Shown: positions 33,933 through 45,600, counted from the first letter of the stretch. The stretch is 64,000 bases of DNA from Epiperipatus broadwayi (GCA_028023455.1 JAQFVV010000030.1:6652501-6716500), one strand, 5' to 3'. Numbers and translations: made by a program. The notes: generated by a model not told the origin, from the letters alone.

Positions 33933-34316
33933 TCAGAGCAAGGTCTTTAAATAATCCCATAGGAAGTGAGTTTCTAATTGTACAAGCAATTCAGCTAAAG
34001 GTTTTGTACATACCTCTCTAATAAAAATGGCTTTTTTATGGTTAGAAAATAAAAAATCACCATCAGGCTCTTCTTTTTCTAAGAATATCTGAAAGACATT
34101 CTGACAGAAAAACCGAATGGGATTTTTGGCTAGCTTGTGTAGCTGTTTTACATCAATTGTTGGAATTATTGCAGATTGTGTCTGACCTTGTGTGAGAAAA
34201 GGTTTATTTTGTGAGCTAGGAAAATAATAAGATATAGCTGCTTGATAATTGATTTGCGATTTTTTTATCTGAGTTTTGTTGAAAGTATATAGAATCAAAA
34301 TGCAGATTTGACCAAC
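33933..34316 (-). CDS. RecC-like ORF, probable bacterial insert
   Basis: An uninterrupted frame of about 128 codons (stop codons at 34317-34319 and 33933-33935) sits in very AT-rich DNA where open frames of this length are rare outside repeats. The segment TIDVKQLHKLAKNPIRFF, then IFLEKEEPDGDFLFS, matches the pattern of the C-terminal domain of exodeoxyribonuclease V subunit gamma (RecC). In that family a (V/I)D-x-x-x-L-x-x-x-x-(R/K)(N/H)P(I/V)(R/K) block is followed by an acidic stretch and D-x-F-x-(L/F). RecC is a bacterial DNA-repair subunit, so this is probably a fragment transferred from a bacterium, possibly an endosymbiont. It lacks an ATG start and neighbours; it is likely not functional. 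Confidence 0.5.
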   Translation of the reverse strand, partial: VGQICILILYTFNKTQIKKSQINYQAAISYYFPSSQNKPFLTQGQTQSAIIPTIDVKQLHKLAKNPIRFFCQNVFQIFLEKEEPDGDFLFSNHKKAIFIREVCTKPLAELLVQLETHFLWDYLKTLL

Positions 34317-34319
34317 TCA

Positions 34320-35188
34320 TTTATAATGATTAAATGTTACATTTATCTACAGGATAAAATTTTTAAAAGCAATCAACACTCTGAAATAAAAAAAAATCAG
34401 TAATACTGTATTTTAAAATGACACTAACCTTAAAAAAATGTGAACACATTATTCTTACTTTTTTCATATTTCTCTGCAAAATTATTGCTATACAATATTT
34501 AATCTATTGCAATGGTAATAGTTTCACTAACAAACTATTCCTCTTTTTAATGATATTACTTTGCAAATTCAAACTAATGCTTTGGGAAATTACTCTTGAT
34601 ATGAAACCAAGTTAATGAACGATCACACCAATTCTCTATACATTTTATTTTGTTACTAATGGAAGGAAGCCTTAAAGTGTACAGGCTGTATCACGTTAGA
34701 ACTGTAATCTTCCAACCTTTTTTTTTTACTGAAAAAACAAATATGCACAACTACTTTTAGTGTGATAAAAATATTAATTATGAAGGTAAAAAAATAATTC
34801 CATTAAAGTGACCAAACTGTTTTTGTTTTTACTTTCATCAGCAGGAATTGAAGCAAGATTTAGGTTTTAGTTCCACAATTTTATCATTGCATTAAACTGC
34901 ACAGGACTCTTCTAGTTCTTTAGCACTGGAGTCAGCCATTCTATTAATGAACTAAACATGCGAAGGCTTTTTTAGTACTAATTATCAGTATAATATATTT
35001 TAAACACCTACATCTTATTTAAAACTTCAAATTGTCACTTTGAAACTCATTTTGCTAGTTCAATTTTACTATAGTAATTAGTTTTGCATCAATTCTACTC
35101 TTTGGTCTTGTAGCTAATGGAGTTAGCTCTTTTATGTTATATTTTAGTTTTTTTTTCGAAAGACTAAAATATGTATTTTTGATGATTA
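34320..35188. other. No recognised feature
   Basis: I looked for continuation of the RecC-like frame upstream and saw none. Otherwise AT-rich non-coding DNA. Confidence 0.4.
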
Positions 35189-35455
35189 CTAATGTGAAGA
35201 TTTGTCATTCCATTCTGCAACCAAAATAAAACTACAATAAAAAACTTTCTGTTCAAGCTTTCTTTTAAGGTAACAATTTTGCTTATCATTTGTTGATAAT
35301 TTTAATTCATTGATTATATTATTACTGCCATCTGTATTTTTGTCTGTTTTTAAAAGATACTTAATTGCAAGCCACAGAGCTGAAGCTGGCAACGTTTTCG
35401 GGGTTACTTTGTCAATGTATTCCAGATCTAATACCATTACAATTTTATCGCGCAT
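35189..35455 (-). CDS. Unidentified 88-codon ORF
   Basis: ATG-initiated, less AT-rich near its 5' end, beginning MRDKIVMVLDLEYIDKVTP with SALWLAIKYLLKT downstream. The first 30 or so codons look more protein-like than the rest, and a GT follows the AATTAA around codon 33, so it could be a first exon with a donor there. No family recognised; it may be chance. Confidence 0.2.
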   Translation of the reverse strand: MRDKIVMVLDLEYIDKVTPKTLPASALWLAIKYLLKTDKNTDGSNNIINELKLSTNDKQNCYLKRKLEQKVFYCSFILVAEWNDKSSH

Positions 35456-36867
35456 ACAGTATTTATAGATTATAAATTTATTTATCTATACACAGATACA
35501 TAAACAAATATTATATGTACGCACTTTCTTATATGTAATATATGTAAAGAGCGGTAAAAAATATGTTCAATTTACCACCAAATAAAAATATTTATAAAAG
35601 TTTTAAAAAATAACACTATTTTAAGTATTGGGGAAATGTAAATAGAAGATATGTTTTTTTGTAATAAATCAGTATATTTACTTACAGAAATGGAAGATAA
35701 GACTTAAATGTTAAGTAAAGATTAACAAAGCTTCTTTGTATTATAGAAGTTTATTTACTCTAAAATAAAAAAATTACCAATACGGTGCGTAATTTTGGCA
35801 GCAAAATGTTTATCTCCGATATTATTACTACTTTAAACTATCAAAATGTCAGATGAGCAGTGTATATATACATTCGCGTATAATAAAACAAGAGGTATAA
35901 TAAATTACGAAATGTTAAAATAAAACGAAAAATAAAATTGATAACTTTTTGAGAGAGAATATAAATAAATATTGAATTATCAAATGTAATCCTGGTATTG
36001 TATTCGTTAATAAATAGTTTAAAATAACGTAAGGTCTATATACATCATTTATAGTATGCAACTAGCTTAAGTTTTTTTCAGGTAAACATCTCATACTATT
36101 CTAGCTAACCGTTCAGTATTAATCGTAAATGACTGCCTAGCTATTATTAGTGGATAGTAAAGGGTTAAGATTAATCTAGGTTGGGTAGATCCTATCGATA
36201 CGTTGAAAAAAAAAAAGATGTTTTTACCCTGACTGAGATATTAAGATATTACAATTCTATGAGTGATGTTTAGCTGCTTTTAAGTAATACTATATTAGAG
36301 ATAATTTTAATTTATCATATTCAACTTTTGAAGTATTACATTTGTTATTATTAATGTTAATGAGTCCTGTATGGATAAACATATAACTACAGTATGTTAC
36401 CATATGCGTGTACGTATTTATGATGATAACATGAGGTTTCTTCTGTAAACTATTTTTTTTAATTTAACTTATAAATTAAAGATTAACCAAAGCATGTGAT
36501 TCATTTTTATTATTAAAATATTATCAATTTTCTCCCCTAAATTAAATATTTTTATTAAGTACAATACTTTTTTCCTATCTCATATGTGGATGTAAATACG
36601 CAGACACACATTATGAAGGAAAAACTACAAATTCTTACTAAAATTCGACTTCTATAAAAAGATCAAGGGATATTTATTTAAATAAATATTTAATTTCGTA
36701 TCATTAACTAAAGACAGATTGTACACTAAAGTATATATAAATAAAAACATTATCGGTCTCATGAAAATTCGAACATAATGGGAGGAAAAATAGAGATTTT
36801 TTTTTTTCACTTACTAAAAAATATTCAAATATCAGACTTCATTTATATAAAATATTTAAAATATGAA
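35456..36867. other. AT-rich stretch, nothing recognised
   Basis: No supported feature. Confidence 0.45.
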
Positions 36868-37235
36868 TTTTTTCTACAGTACAGGCTTTTTTTATACCTG
36901 CACTTCTATATGTAATATATAGGGGTTTTGAATTCAGATTTTCACACATCCATCATCAGATTTTCAATGAAATGGACGGCTGAAGAGTTGTGGGGTGGAG
37001 TGGTTTGAAGCCTGTCTATTAAAGTATGAAGATTGGATTTAATACAAGCTGAGCTTTGATTGAATATATGTGTGGAGATGATAATCTGGACCAACTGATG
37101 AGTGCTGGTTTAGCACGAAATAGGATTATAGATGATTATTTATCTTTTCAACATTGTGTGATCAAGTGTATCCATGGTATGAGATAGCATGAATGGTTGA
37201 GGTCATATGAAAGTCTGAGTTCAAACCCCCATAAA
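36868..37235. mobile_element. F1 copy with inverted 3' stub
   Basis: A minus-strand stub of the F1 3' end (36868-36945: TTTCTACAGTACAGGC to AGATTTTCACAC) is joined directly to a plus-strand unit. That unit starts at CATCATCAGATTTTC and runs through the ribozyme to GAGTTCAAACCCCC. The junction at about 36946 is within the unit, so this foldback is asymmetric. Confidence 0.8.
37080..37144 (+). ncRNA. Hammerhead ribozyme (F1), perfect stem II
   Basis: CTGATGA 37095-37101, stem II GTGCT/AGCAC (37102-37116) with loop GGTTT, GAAA 37117-37120. Helix III has gained bases: ATA (37120-37122) can pair with TAT (37127-37129) over a GGAT loop, so this copy could fold as a monomer, with A at 37130 as the cleavage base. 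The inner helix I strand after the cut (GATG) no longer pairs with ACCAA; the outer ATAAT/ATTAT is kept. Confidence 0.7.
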
Positions 37236-38861
37236 ATATTTAAATAAACTGTAATAGATATGATGATTTTCTATTTTGTTGTTTTCTTCTTTCTCTCATA
37301 TTAATTGAAGGATTTGAGACAATGGAATACTTATGCATTAACACCTTATGCACCAGCCTAGAATTTATATATATATAAAATCAAGTTCTTGATCACTTGA
37401 TGTATTCTTTAATATCATTTAAAAATTACTCTGTATCCTCCATATTTTCATTCATTTTATATTATACAAACATTGTGAGTGTTTAATTTAATACATTATT
37501 TACATTTTTTAAATGTTTATATTTATTTATTTATTTTTTATATAAATAAATATATTCTATATAATTAAGAATTCCAATGTCTTTCTTATCAAATAAAATC
37601 ATATCAATTCAAGTTTAGGCTTACATATCAACCAAAATGAAGATTAGGATTAAAACCAATATATACTGCTTTATCACAGACAACTAGAATTAATTGGTTC
37701 ACAAAATGCTTTAAAAATCAAAAATCTTAAATAATAAAAAAAGAAACATAATGAATTAAATTCAAAATATATAAAAATTTAATTAAAAAAAAAATAAAGC
37801 TTGAAATTGAAAAAAGTGTAAATTAATGAATAAACATTTTACTAAGCATATTATTAATACCAAAAAATAAACTGTTTCAATAGTTATAATTTAAAAAAAA
37901 AATACTTTATTGATAGTTCACCATTTTGCTTCTTAGATAACAGAAGGATATTTCTTGAATTAAAACAAAAAAATAACACAATATATATTTTAAATTTTAT
38001 TTTTGGTACATTTTTTGTTCTATCATAAAAGTTTTTTATTTTTGTGATATCTAATTAATAAAACTTTGAATTTATTTATTTATATTTGTAGTGCTGTTAA
38101 TTTTTTTTTAAAAGCAATGATTCACAAATTTATTTTACATAAATGCAATCAAAGTAAAAAAAAAAAATAGATAAAGAAATGTAATGGATAGTTGATTGCT
38201 ATAGTTTTAATAATGCGATAATTTTTTTTTTTGCCAATATTATATTTGTTTGTCTGTGCTATTACTAATAGTTGAATGTATTTGGAATATTTAAATAATG
38301 TTAAACTTTTCTAAAGACATTCAATACTAAATATTAGATGATAGAAATAGTCTAATATATAAATACAAATATATTTGTTTATGTTTATGATAAAGTTCAG
38401 ATTATATGTCAGAAACATATTATGAGATTATTGATTTAAAATTAAACAAGTAAATGCTATATTAAACTTATGATTAGTAACTTTTATTATATAAAGCTAA
38501 TTATTAACTATATAGTACATAAAATCTTTTTTTTTTTTTTCAAAATAAGTTACACCTGCAAAGTCTGTATTTTTGGTTGCAGACAAAATGACATTCACGA
38601 TAATTTATTCTACATTTATGCATTCAAAATTTGCATAAACATTAGATAAAATAAATGTGTCACACAGTTGATTTCTACAGTTTTAATAATGTAACTAATT
38701 AAATAATTTTGTGTGTATGTGCTGATAATTTATTTTTTATATTTACTATAAAAGCTGCCATTATCTTTAATATGTCAGAAAAAAATTATGAGATTATTGA
38801 TTTAAAATTGAGCAAATAAAAGATATTTTAATTTATGTTTAATAATCTTTGATCATATCAA
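37236..38861. other. AT-rich stretch, nothing recognised
   Basis: Long poly-A and poly-T runs. The sequence GAGATTATTGATTTAAAATT occurs twice (about 38424 and 38790), hinting at an old degenerate duplication. No gene. Confidence 0.45.
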
Positions 38862-39715
38862 GCAGTGCTGCAAGAAGTATTTTGTGGATTAAAATGGGAA
38901 GCTAAAGGAGTGAAAGTAAATGGAGATTATTTAAGTCATTTAGATTTTGCAGGTGATGTAATTGTTTTTGCAAATAATGCTTTAGAGCTACAGGAAATGT
39001 TGCAGGAGTTATCAGATGAAAGTAGGACTAAAGATAAATGTTAAAAAGACTAAAGTAATGTTTAATAGATTTTTCTCAAAATATGAAAATAAAGCTTGAT
39101 TATGATGAATTAGGAGAAGTTAACAGTTACAAATACCTTGGACAAATTATTAATACAGATGGAAACATAATGGATGAAATTAATCATAGAATTAAACTTG
39201 GTTGGAGTGCTTTTGGTAGAAATAACTTGATACTAAAAGGAAATATGCCTATGTGTTTGAAAAGGAAGATTTTTAATAAATGTGTTTTGCCAGTTTTTAC
39301 TTATGGATCTGAGACTTGGACACTTAATAAAAGAGCAATACAGAGACTTCAGACCACTCAAAGAAGTATGGAGAGATGCATGTTGGGAGTAACAAGAAGG
39401 GATCGAAAATGCAATGTATGGGTAAGAGAAAAAACAGGTGTTACTGACCTCATTGAAAAAATTAAAAGACTGAAGTGGAGTTGGGCTGGGCATATTGTTA
39501 GAAGAGATGATAACAGATGGACAATTGAAATTTTAAACTGGATTCCAAGAGATTGTAAAAGACCCAGAAAGAGACCACATGTGAGATGGATGAATGAAAT
39601 AAGAAAGTGTGCAGGGGTGATGTGGAGAAGAGAAGCCAAAGGTAAAAAAAGATGGATTGAACTTGGAGAGACCTTCATCCTGCAGTGGATTGATAATGGT
39701 TGATGATGATGATTG
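38862..39715 (+). pseudogene. RTE-type LINE, best 3' copy
   Basis: 5'-truncated. The first part (38868-39020) reads LQEVFCGLKWEAKGVKVNG, then YLSHLDFAGDVIVFANN. This is reverse transcriptase motif C, with FAGD in place of FADD. A frameshift near 39020 separates it from a 206-codon open frame (39083-39703) with YKYLGQIINTDGN, CVLPVFTYGSETWTL, WAGHIVRRDDNRW and LGETFILQWIDNG. These are the C-terminal blocks typical of RTE elements. It ends in a short TGATGATGATGATG tail. The catalytic change plus frameshift make it inactive. Confidence 0.88.
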
Positions 39716-39965
39716 TATGAAATCTTTTTTTTCTCTTTTCTTAAACTAACTTACAATTGCAATGATCATATTTTATAATTATGGTGATTGTACTTTTAGC
39801 TGCAGTTAAAATAACATTTGTAAGAATGAACACATTTAAAAATTTATTACTAATGCACTTTGTTATGTCTGTGATCAAAGTATATTTTTGATTACGTATT
39901 GCACTGGAAAAAATTGGCATTTATTTTGCTTTTGCCTTCTTTACCCATGGAAATCTTTTTTATTT

Positions 39966-40274
39966 GGATATGTTAATATATGAATTTTTTTTACAGTATA
40001 GGCTTTTTCATACCTGCACTCCAAAATGTAATATATAGGGGTTTGAACTCAGACTTTCAATGACTCTCAACCATCCATGCTATTTCATACTACTGACACA
40101 CTTGATCACATGTCAAAAAGATAAATAATCACCAATATATGTATTTTGTGCTAAACCAGCACTCGTCAGTTGGGCCAGATTATCATCTCCACACATATAT
40201 ACAATCTGTGCTCAGCTTATATTAAGATAGCCAATCCTCATACTTTAAAGGACAGGCTTCAATAGGATATGTTA
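39966..40274 (-). mobile_element. F1 unit with 10-bp TSD
   Basis: GGATATGTTA at 39966-39975 is repeated at 40265-40274, bounding a 289-bp minus-strand F1 copy. The copy runs from the 3' terminus (plus-strand GAATTTTTTTTACAGTATAGGC) through the box-B-like GGTTTGAACTC and the ribozyme to GGACAGGCTTCAATA, so it is 5'-truncated. This is the clearest evidence that a single F1 unit inserts by retroposition. Confidence 0.82.
40120..40184 (-). ncRNA. Hammerhead ribozyme (F1), core altered
   Basis: Minus strand: helix I ATAAT/ATTAT and CCAA/TTGG intact, CTGACGA (position 7 is tolerant), stem II GTGCT/AGCAC perfect, but AAAA replaces GAAA. Helix III is ATACATAT. Loss of G12 should inactivate it. Confidence 0.65.
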
Positions 40275-41114
40275 TAAATAAAAGCACTGTTTATAATGCA
40301 AGATTACTTGATGACAATTAGGTAGATACATCAATCATAACTCTGTATAGTAAATTTTTAGAATGAAGATCACCACATTACCCTTGAATGGTGTAGTTTT
40401 AATGAAATCACTATATATAACATCAAATAGCTACTGTTAAAAAAAAACAGCTGACTTATCTTAAAAAAAGTTTTAAAATTATTTTTGAATATTATTGTAA
40501 TGAATAATCAATTGTAAATCAAAATAATGAATACAAATTGATGATGGTTGCAGTGGAAATCCTCACCTAAAGATCCATTGTATTTCAGGTTAAAGACATA
40601 TATCTTCATATAATTATCAAATTATTAATGTAATTTATAATATCTATTTTTAAACTCTATATAGTCTTTAATCGATTTATGCTTTCTGCTTAGATATTAT
40701 AATAAATTAGACTTTTTTTAAAAACAGAGATAATCCTCATATGCATATCTAAGTGAACATAATTGTTTACAAACAAGATTAAAGTAATCACTTGTTAATG
40801 AAAGAATGATAATGCATGCCAGATGAATTTGAGAGAAATATTTGAAGTCTGGAATATATATATATATATATATATATAAAACAAATCTCTCACAAGAATA
40901 AGGGAAATCATCAAAGATGATAATAAGAGTGACTTACAACAATCAGAAGTAAGAGCAACTGACTTGCCACTGAAATGAGACATCTCCGCTTATTTCATTA
41001 TGATAGGTAAAAAAAATGGATATAGGAATTATAATAAGTGGCAAGCATCTTTATTATGATTTATATATGCCTTCAAGTTTTAAAAGAAATATAAATAACT
41101 TTATAATAATTTTT
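40275..41114. other. AT-rich stretch, (TA)n at 40853-40878
   Basis: Apart from the (TA)n tract nothing is recognised. Confidence 0.45.
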
Positions 41115-41489
41115 GTAATAGTTAAACAGCATTAAGCTATTGCACATGCGCTTTGCAGATTTTAACTATAAATGACTGAATACTAGCACTTCAAACACAT
41201 GATAAAGTCTTTGAAAAAAGATAGAATGGCCATCTATCTTTTCGAACCCAAACGCTTTTGTATGGGCAAATCTTAAGTGTCTGAAAGTGATTATTTAATA
41301 TCTTCATGCTTTCACTTTCAGACACTTAAGATTTGCCCATACAAAAGCGTTTGGGTTCGAAAAGATAGATGGCCACTCTATCTTTTTTCAAAGACTTTAT
41401 CATGTGTTTGAAGTGTTAGTATTCAGTCATTTATAGTTAAAATCTACAAAGCGCATGTGCAGCAGCTTAATGCTGTTTAACTATTACAG
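41115..41489. repeat. Young foldback, about 174-bp arms
   Basis: The left arm (41115-41290) starts GTAATAGTTAAACAGCATTA; the right arm (41312-41489) ends with its complement. Arms differ at only a few positions and the spacer is about 21 bases (TTATTTAATATCTTCATGC). Both arms contain CAAAAGCGTTTGGG or its complement, related to a motif in three other foldbacks here. No ORF. Confidence 0.88.
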
Positions 41490-41649
41490 TTTATAAAACA
41501 TTGCGCTATATAAAATAATTGATTTATTTAATAATTTTTGTAGTAACATTTATGTGTGTATATATTTTATATGATGCAATAAATTAGTCATTGAGTATTA
41601 TTAGATATATTAAAAATAAATATATGATGTTGAGTATAAATGATTTCCA

Positions 41650-42565
41650 GACTTTTTAAGCAGTTTTGCAAGAAGTATTTTGTGGGTTTAAATGGGAAAT
41701 TAAGAGAATAAGAGTAAATTGAGATTACTTAAGTCATTTAGATTTTGCAAATGATGTGGTTGTTTGTGAAATTAATGCTTAAGAGCTTCCGGAAATGTTT
41801 TAAGAGTTATCAGATGAAAGCAAAAAAATAGGACTAAAAAAAAAGTGAAAAAGCCTAAAGTAATGTTCTATGTAAGCGGTGTTAGCCAAGAGGTCATCGC
41901 ACCTGCCTTGCAAGTAGTTGGTTGCAGACGGGTGTGGGTTCGCATCCCGGCCGATGCTATGACATATAGAAAAAAAACAATAACACCTGATAAGGAAAAA
42001 TTCAAAGTATATCTTGAATAGATTATTAATACAGAGGAAAAGATGATGGATAAAATTAATCATAGCATTAAACTTGGATATAAAAGGAAATATGTCTACA
42101 TATTTGAAAAAGAATGTTTTTAATAAATATATTTTATCAGCTCTTATTTATAGAACTGAGGCTTTGACACTTAATAGAAGGTTAATACAGAGACCACTCA
42201 ATAAAATATGGAAAGATGTATGGAGGAATGTATATTAGGAATAACAAGAAGGAATTGAAAATGAAATGCATGAATGAAAAAACAAACAATTATCACTGAC
42301 ATCACTGAAAGAATTAAGAGACTGAATGAAGTTGGGTTGGATGTATTGTTGAAAGAAATGATAATAGATGGACAATCAAAGTCTTAAATTGGATACCAAG
42401 AGATTATAAAAATTTAGAAAAAGATTACACGACAGATGAAAGAATAAAACAAGGAAGCTTGCCGGTGTGACATGGAGAAGTGAGATTAGAGATGGAAGAA
42501 ACTTGATTAAATTTGGAGAAATCTTTATCCTGTATTGGATTGAAAATATTTGAGAATGAAGGTGA
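41650..42565 (+). pseudogene. RTE-type LINE, decayed, carrying a SINE
   Basis: It begins at nearly the same point as the copy at 38862 (TTTGCAAGAAGTATTTTGTGG). It follows that copy to the end (GGAGAAATCTTTATCCTGTA near 42520), with many stops. A subfamily A SINE sits at about 41872-41981. Confidence 0.8.
41872..41981 (+). mobile_element. SINE subfamily A inside RTE remnant
   Basis: GTAAGCGGTGTTAGCCAAGA start, box A GTTAGCCAAGAGGTC, CTGCCTTGCAAG arm, box B GGGTTCGCATCCC, TATGACATATAG tail and A-run. No clear TSD; the flanks are RTE sequence. Confidence 0.85.
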
Positions 42566-42984
42566 CAAATTATTTATATGCATATGTTGAATGTTTGAGC
42601 ACATTTAGAAAAAGGAAACATTATTCCTTCATTGATTCAATATTCGGAAAATAAGTGACACAGCTTGGTAGACCAAAAGCAAGTATAAAAAATGACAGTT
42701 TTAGAGGCCAAGACTATAACAACTAGCAATGAGATATGCCAATATCATAATAAATAATGCTGTTTGTTAGGCCAATACTAAAATAAATAGAATTTTGATA
42801 GACTAAAACTATAAAAAATTGTTCATTTCATCAAGATAAGACTATAAACTCAGCATGCAAATTTAGCAAATAGATACCTTTAAATAAATTGGTATTTAAG
42901 ATAAGTCACAAAGAACGCATAAGAATGACATTTTTAATTTTAATATGGTTGAAACAATCAAGTAAACTCTAAAAAACTTCTCTA
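42566..42984. other. No recognised feature
   Basis: AT-rich DNA with repeated AAGACTATAA-like words; nothing firm. Confidence 0.4.
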
Positions 42985-43140
42985 ATGAAGGTTACAAGCT
43001 AGAAACAAATTGAAGGATATTGGATGACTAGGCAGTAGATAGGGATTTTATGCACAAGCTTTCTTGCATCCATTGATTACTCTAGCTTGCACTGGGTAGC
43101 ACTACTGTATGGAGAGTTTTGCCTCTTTTCACTTAATGGT
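42985..43140 (+). mobile_element. F2 3' half, decayed
   Basis: From TACAAGCTAGAAAC through GGATATTGGATGACTAGGC, GGGATTTTATGCACAAGC and CATCCATTGATTACTCTAGC to GAGAGTTTTGCCT. Ribozyme remains are only the 3' part; TAATGA is left of CTGATGA and GTC is lost. Confidence 0.7.
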
Positions 43141-43234
43141 TTATTATAATCAAAAATGCAAGTCATATATAACATGACATTACTTTTATAAGCTTGTATT
43201 TATAAAAATGTAATACAGAGAGCATACCAATAGC

Positions 43235-43520
43235 TCAAACAAGCTCTTAATTGATAAGCGCGGTAACAGAAAATATTTAAAATATCTATCTAGAACATTC
43301 CTATCTCCAGACCACCTCAGTGAAGAGCTAGAATATTCAGAAACTAGATCTAAAATATAAACTCAAAACCCAGCACTTATTTCATATGTAAGTAATATTT
43401 AAGTAGAAACTCTGAAGTTTTTGGACATGAAAATGTCTTTTACTCCAGCTATCTAACTTAAATAGCTATATGGAACTAAACCAAATTCAGATCTACCATA
43501 TATTAATAGCCTCAACACAG
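43235..43520 (-). mobile_element. F3 partial unit
   Basis: Parallel to the left arm of the foldback at 32590: ATCTATCTAGAACATTCCTA, CCTCAGTGAAGAGC, AATATTCAGA, then CTATCTAACTTAAATAGCTA and TATTAATAGCCTCA. The ribozyme region has an internal deletion. Confidence 0.6.
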
Positions 43521-44054
43521 ACAAAGCTTTAAAGGTAAAATTGTAATAATCAAAAAACAAGTCATATATAATGGCTTATTATACATATTAATTATCTGCA
43601 CATACTAAATATGATATATATATATATATATATATAAGGAGTATACTTATTAACTTATAGCATAATATCTAGTTATATAAACTGTAACCTTTGGCTTTGC
43701 CAGTGGAGCTAGATTCTCACCTATTTAATCTATTTAAGTATAAAAAAAACATTGGGAATTTTTTTAATAAATTAATTTTCTTGCAAGTTAATTTTACTAG
43801 AGCTTTATAATTAGATGCCATTTTAATTTATAAATTATTCTATATAAGTCATGAACATTTTAAAAATTCATTTTAATATTTTATTGTGTTAATCTAAACA
43901 AGTTTATAATCCAGGGAATTTTCAAGTCTTTAAACTAGAGATGTATTTTTCTCTTAGACAAGAAATTAGTGAGAAAAACTAGGATTGCTTTAGTATAATC
44001 CTCATACCTCAAATTTTAGTATTTGAATTAAATAGTAATAATAATACAGGTTTT
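43521..44054. other. No recognised feature
   Basis: (TA)n at about 43614-43635; otherwise AT-rich non-coding DNA. Confidence 0.45.
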
Positions 44055-44230
44055 AAAACAGGCAAAACTCACTATATGTATTGCCACACACAGCAAGCTA
44101 GAGTAACCGATGAATGCCAGAATGCTTGTGCATAAAATCCCCATCTAGTGCATACTCATCCAATATCGCCAGACTAGTTTCTGGCTTGTGGCCTTCATCA
44201 GTGAGGAGCCTTGGATCTGAGAGCACTGCA
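44055..44230 (-). mobile_element. F2 unit, 5'-truncated
   Basis: Minus-strand F2 from the terminal CAGGCAAAACTCACTATA block to GGATCTGAGAGCACTGCA, where it stops abruptly. A single copy, not a foldback. Confidence 0.78.
44157..44212 (-). ncRNA. Hammerhead ribozyme (F2), intact core
   Basis: Minus strand: TCCTCA, CTGATGA, GGC/GCC stem II around CACAA (closing A-A mismatch), GAAA, palindrome ACTAGT, triplet GTC, TGGCGA (one mismatch in inner helix I), and outer helix CCAA/TTGG. One of the best candidates for residual activity. Confidence 0.7.
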
Positions 44231-44409
44231 GGTACTAGAATTTAAGCTGAAGTCACTGATAGTCCAAAAAAAAAAATCAACACTATTCAATTGGAAAAGC
44301 AAAATGGAATGGTTAAACAATTATTCCCTTGTAGTTGGGAAAAAATATCTGTTTGATACCAGTACACCATGGGAATTATATATGGCTTACCCTGTTCACG
44401 TAAGAATTC

Positions 44410-44945
44410 TTTAAATACGTATAAGGCTTTAACCTTAATATTATCCATCTTGAGTGCTTAATTTTACCATGAGAGGGACTTCTACAAATCTTAACACAAG
44501 ATTACAACTTTATAAAGATAAGAGCAGCCGTCTTATCTTCAACCTATTATCTAATTATATAGGCAAATCTAAAGCATTTTGATTTGAGAGTGTGAAGCTA
44601 GTAAGTTCTTCACTTATTAAGTCTACTACCTCATTTAGAAATTAACATTCACAAAATCTTTCGATTCACAGTGAGTGAATATTTAGATCTTATAATTAGA
44701 AATGTTTTGAATCAATTTAAAATTGTAAACCTTAATTCTTATTAAGCACATGGTCAGCAATTAAATACATATAAGGCTTTAACCTTAATACTATGTGCCT
44801 TGAGTGCTTAATTTTACCACAAGAGGGATCTCTACAAATCTTAACATAAGATTATGACTTTATAAAAATAAGAGCAGCTTATCTTCAATCTACTTTCTAA
44901 TTATATAGACAAATCTAAAGCATTTTGATTTGAGAGTTCTTTATT
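44410..44945. repeat. Two direct copies, about 350-bp period
   Basis: AAATAC, ATAAGGCTTTAACCTTAATA, TTGAGTGCTTAATTTTACCA and AAATCTAAAGCATTTTGATT are present at 44414-44600 and again at 44763-44940, in the same order. Unique sequence lies between them. No gene. Confidence 0.82.
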
Positions 44946-45341
44946 ATTTTCAATCTTCAGTTAACTCTATTATATATTAAGAATAAAATTATTGAAAACT
45001 TATATTTTACAATATTTATGACAGCATGTTAATATTTTGAAAATGCTTATTTTAATATTTAAAGGAACATTGAAAGAGCAATCAGTTATCAAGGACTTTA
45101 AAATGTTTTATTTTTGACATTATTTTGAAATATACAGTTTCAATATTCTTTGATAAACGGTTTCTCTTGGATAAATTTATTTCTCTTAATAAACTAATAA
45201 TTCTAGATTGGTGAACTTTTTGTGTTAAATTTAAAAATGACATTTTAATTGTTCTTTATAATTAGTCATTTATTACGTTTGCTGATGAGAAGAAAAAAAT
45301 CACTCATGGATACTTCAATTTTATGCTTGATATAAACTAAC
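44946..45341. other. No recognised feature
   Basis: AT-rich non-coding DNA. Confidence 0.45.
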
Positions 45342-45600
45342 AAAACTCACTATACATATTGCCACACACAGTAAGCTAGAGTAATCAATGGATGCCAAAA
45401 GACTTGTGCATAAAATCCCCATCTAGTGCCTACTCATCCAATATCCCCAGACTAGTTTCTTGGATCTGAGAGCACTGCACCTAGATTTTAGGATCTAATG
45501 TAACCCTCCAGCAACCACCTTTTATCTCCAATTAACTACAAAACTATGAGTCTTAAACTGAAAACACCTTAATGTTTTCAATCCAAGCCCATTAGCTTAT
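45342..45600 (-). mobile_element. F2 unit with ribozyme core deleted
   Basis: Minus-strand F2, longer on the 5' side than the copy at 44055. The plus-strand reading CCCCAGACTAGTTTCT jumps directly to TGGATCTGAGAGC. The deletion removes stem II and CTGATGA but leaves GAAA, the palindrome and GTC. Confidence 0.75.

Noticed and set aside
39233-39678. Two minus-strand ORFs over the RTE copy
   Set aside because: Antisense shadows of the well-supported plus-strand RTE reading frame.
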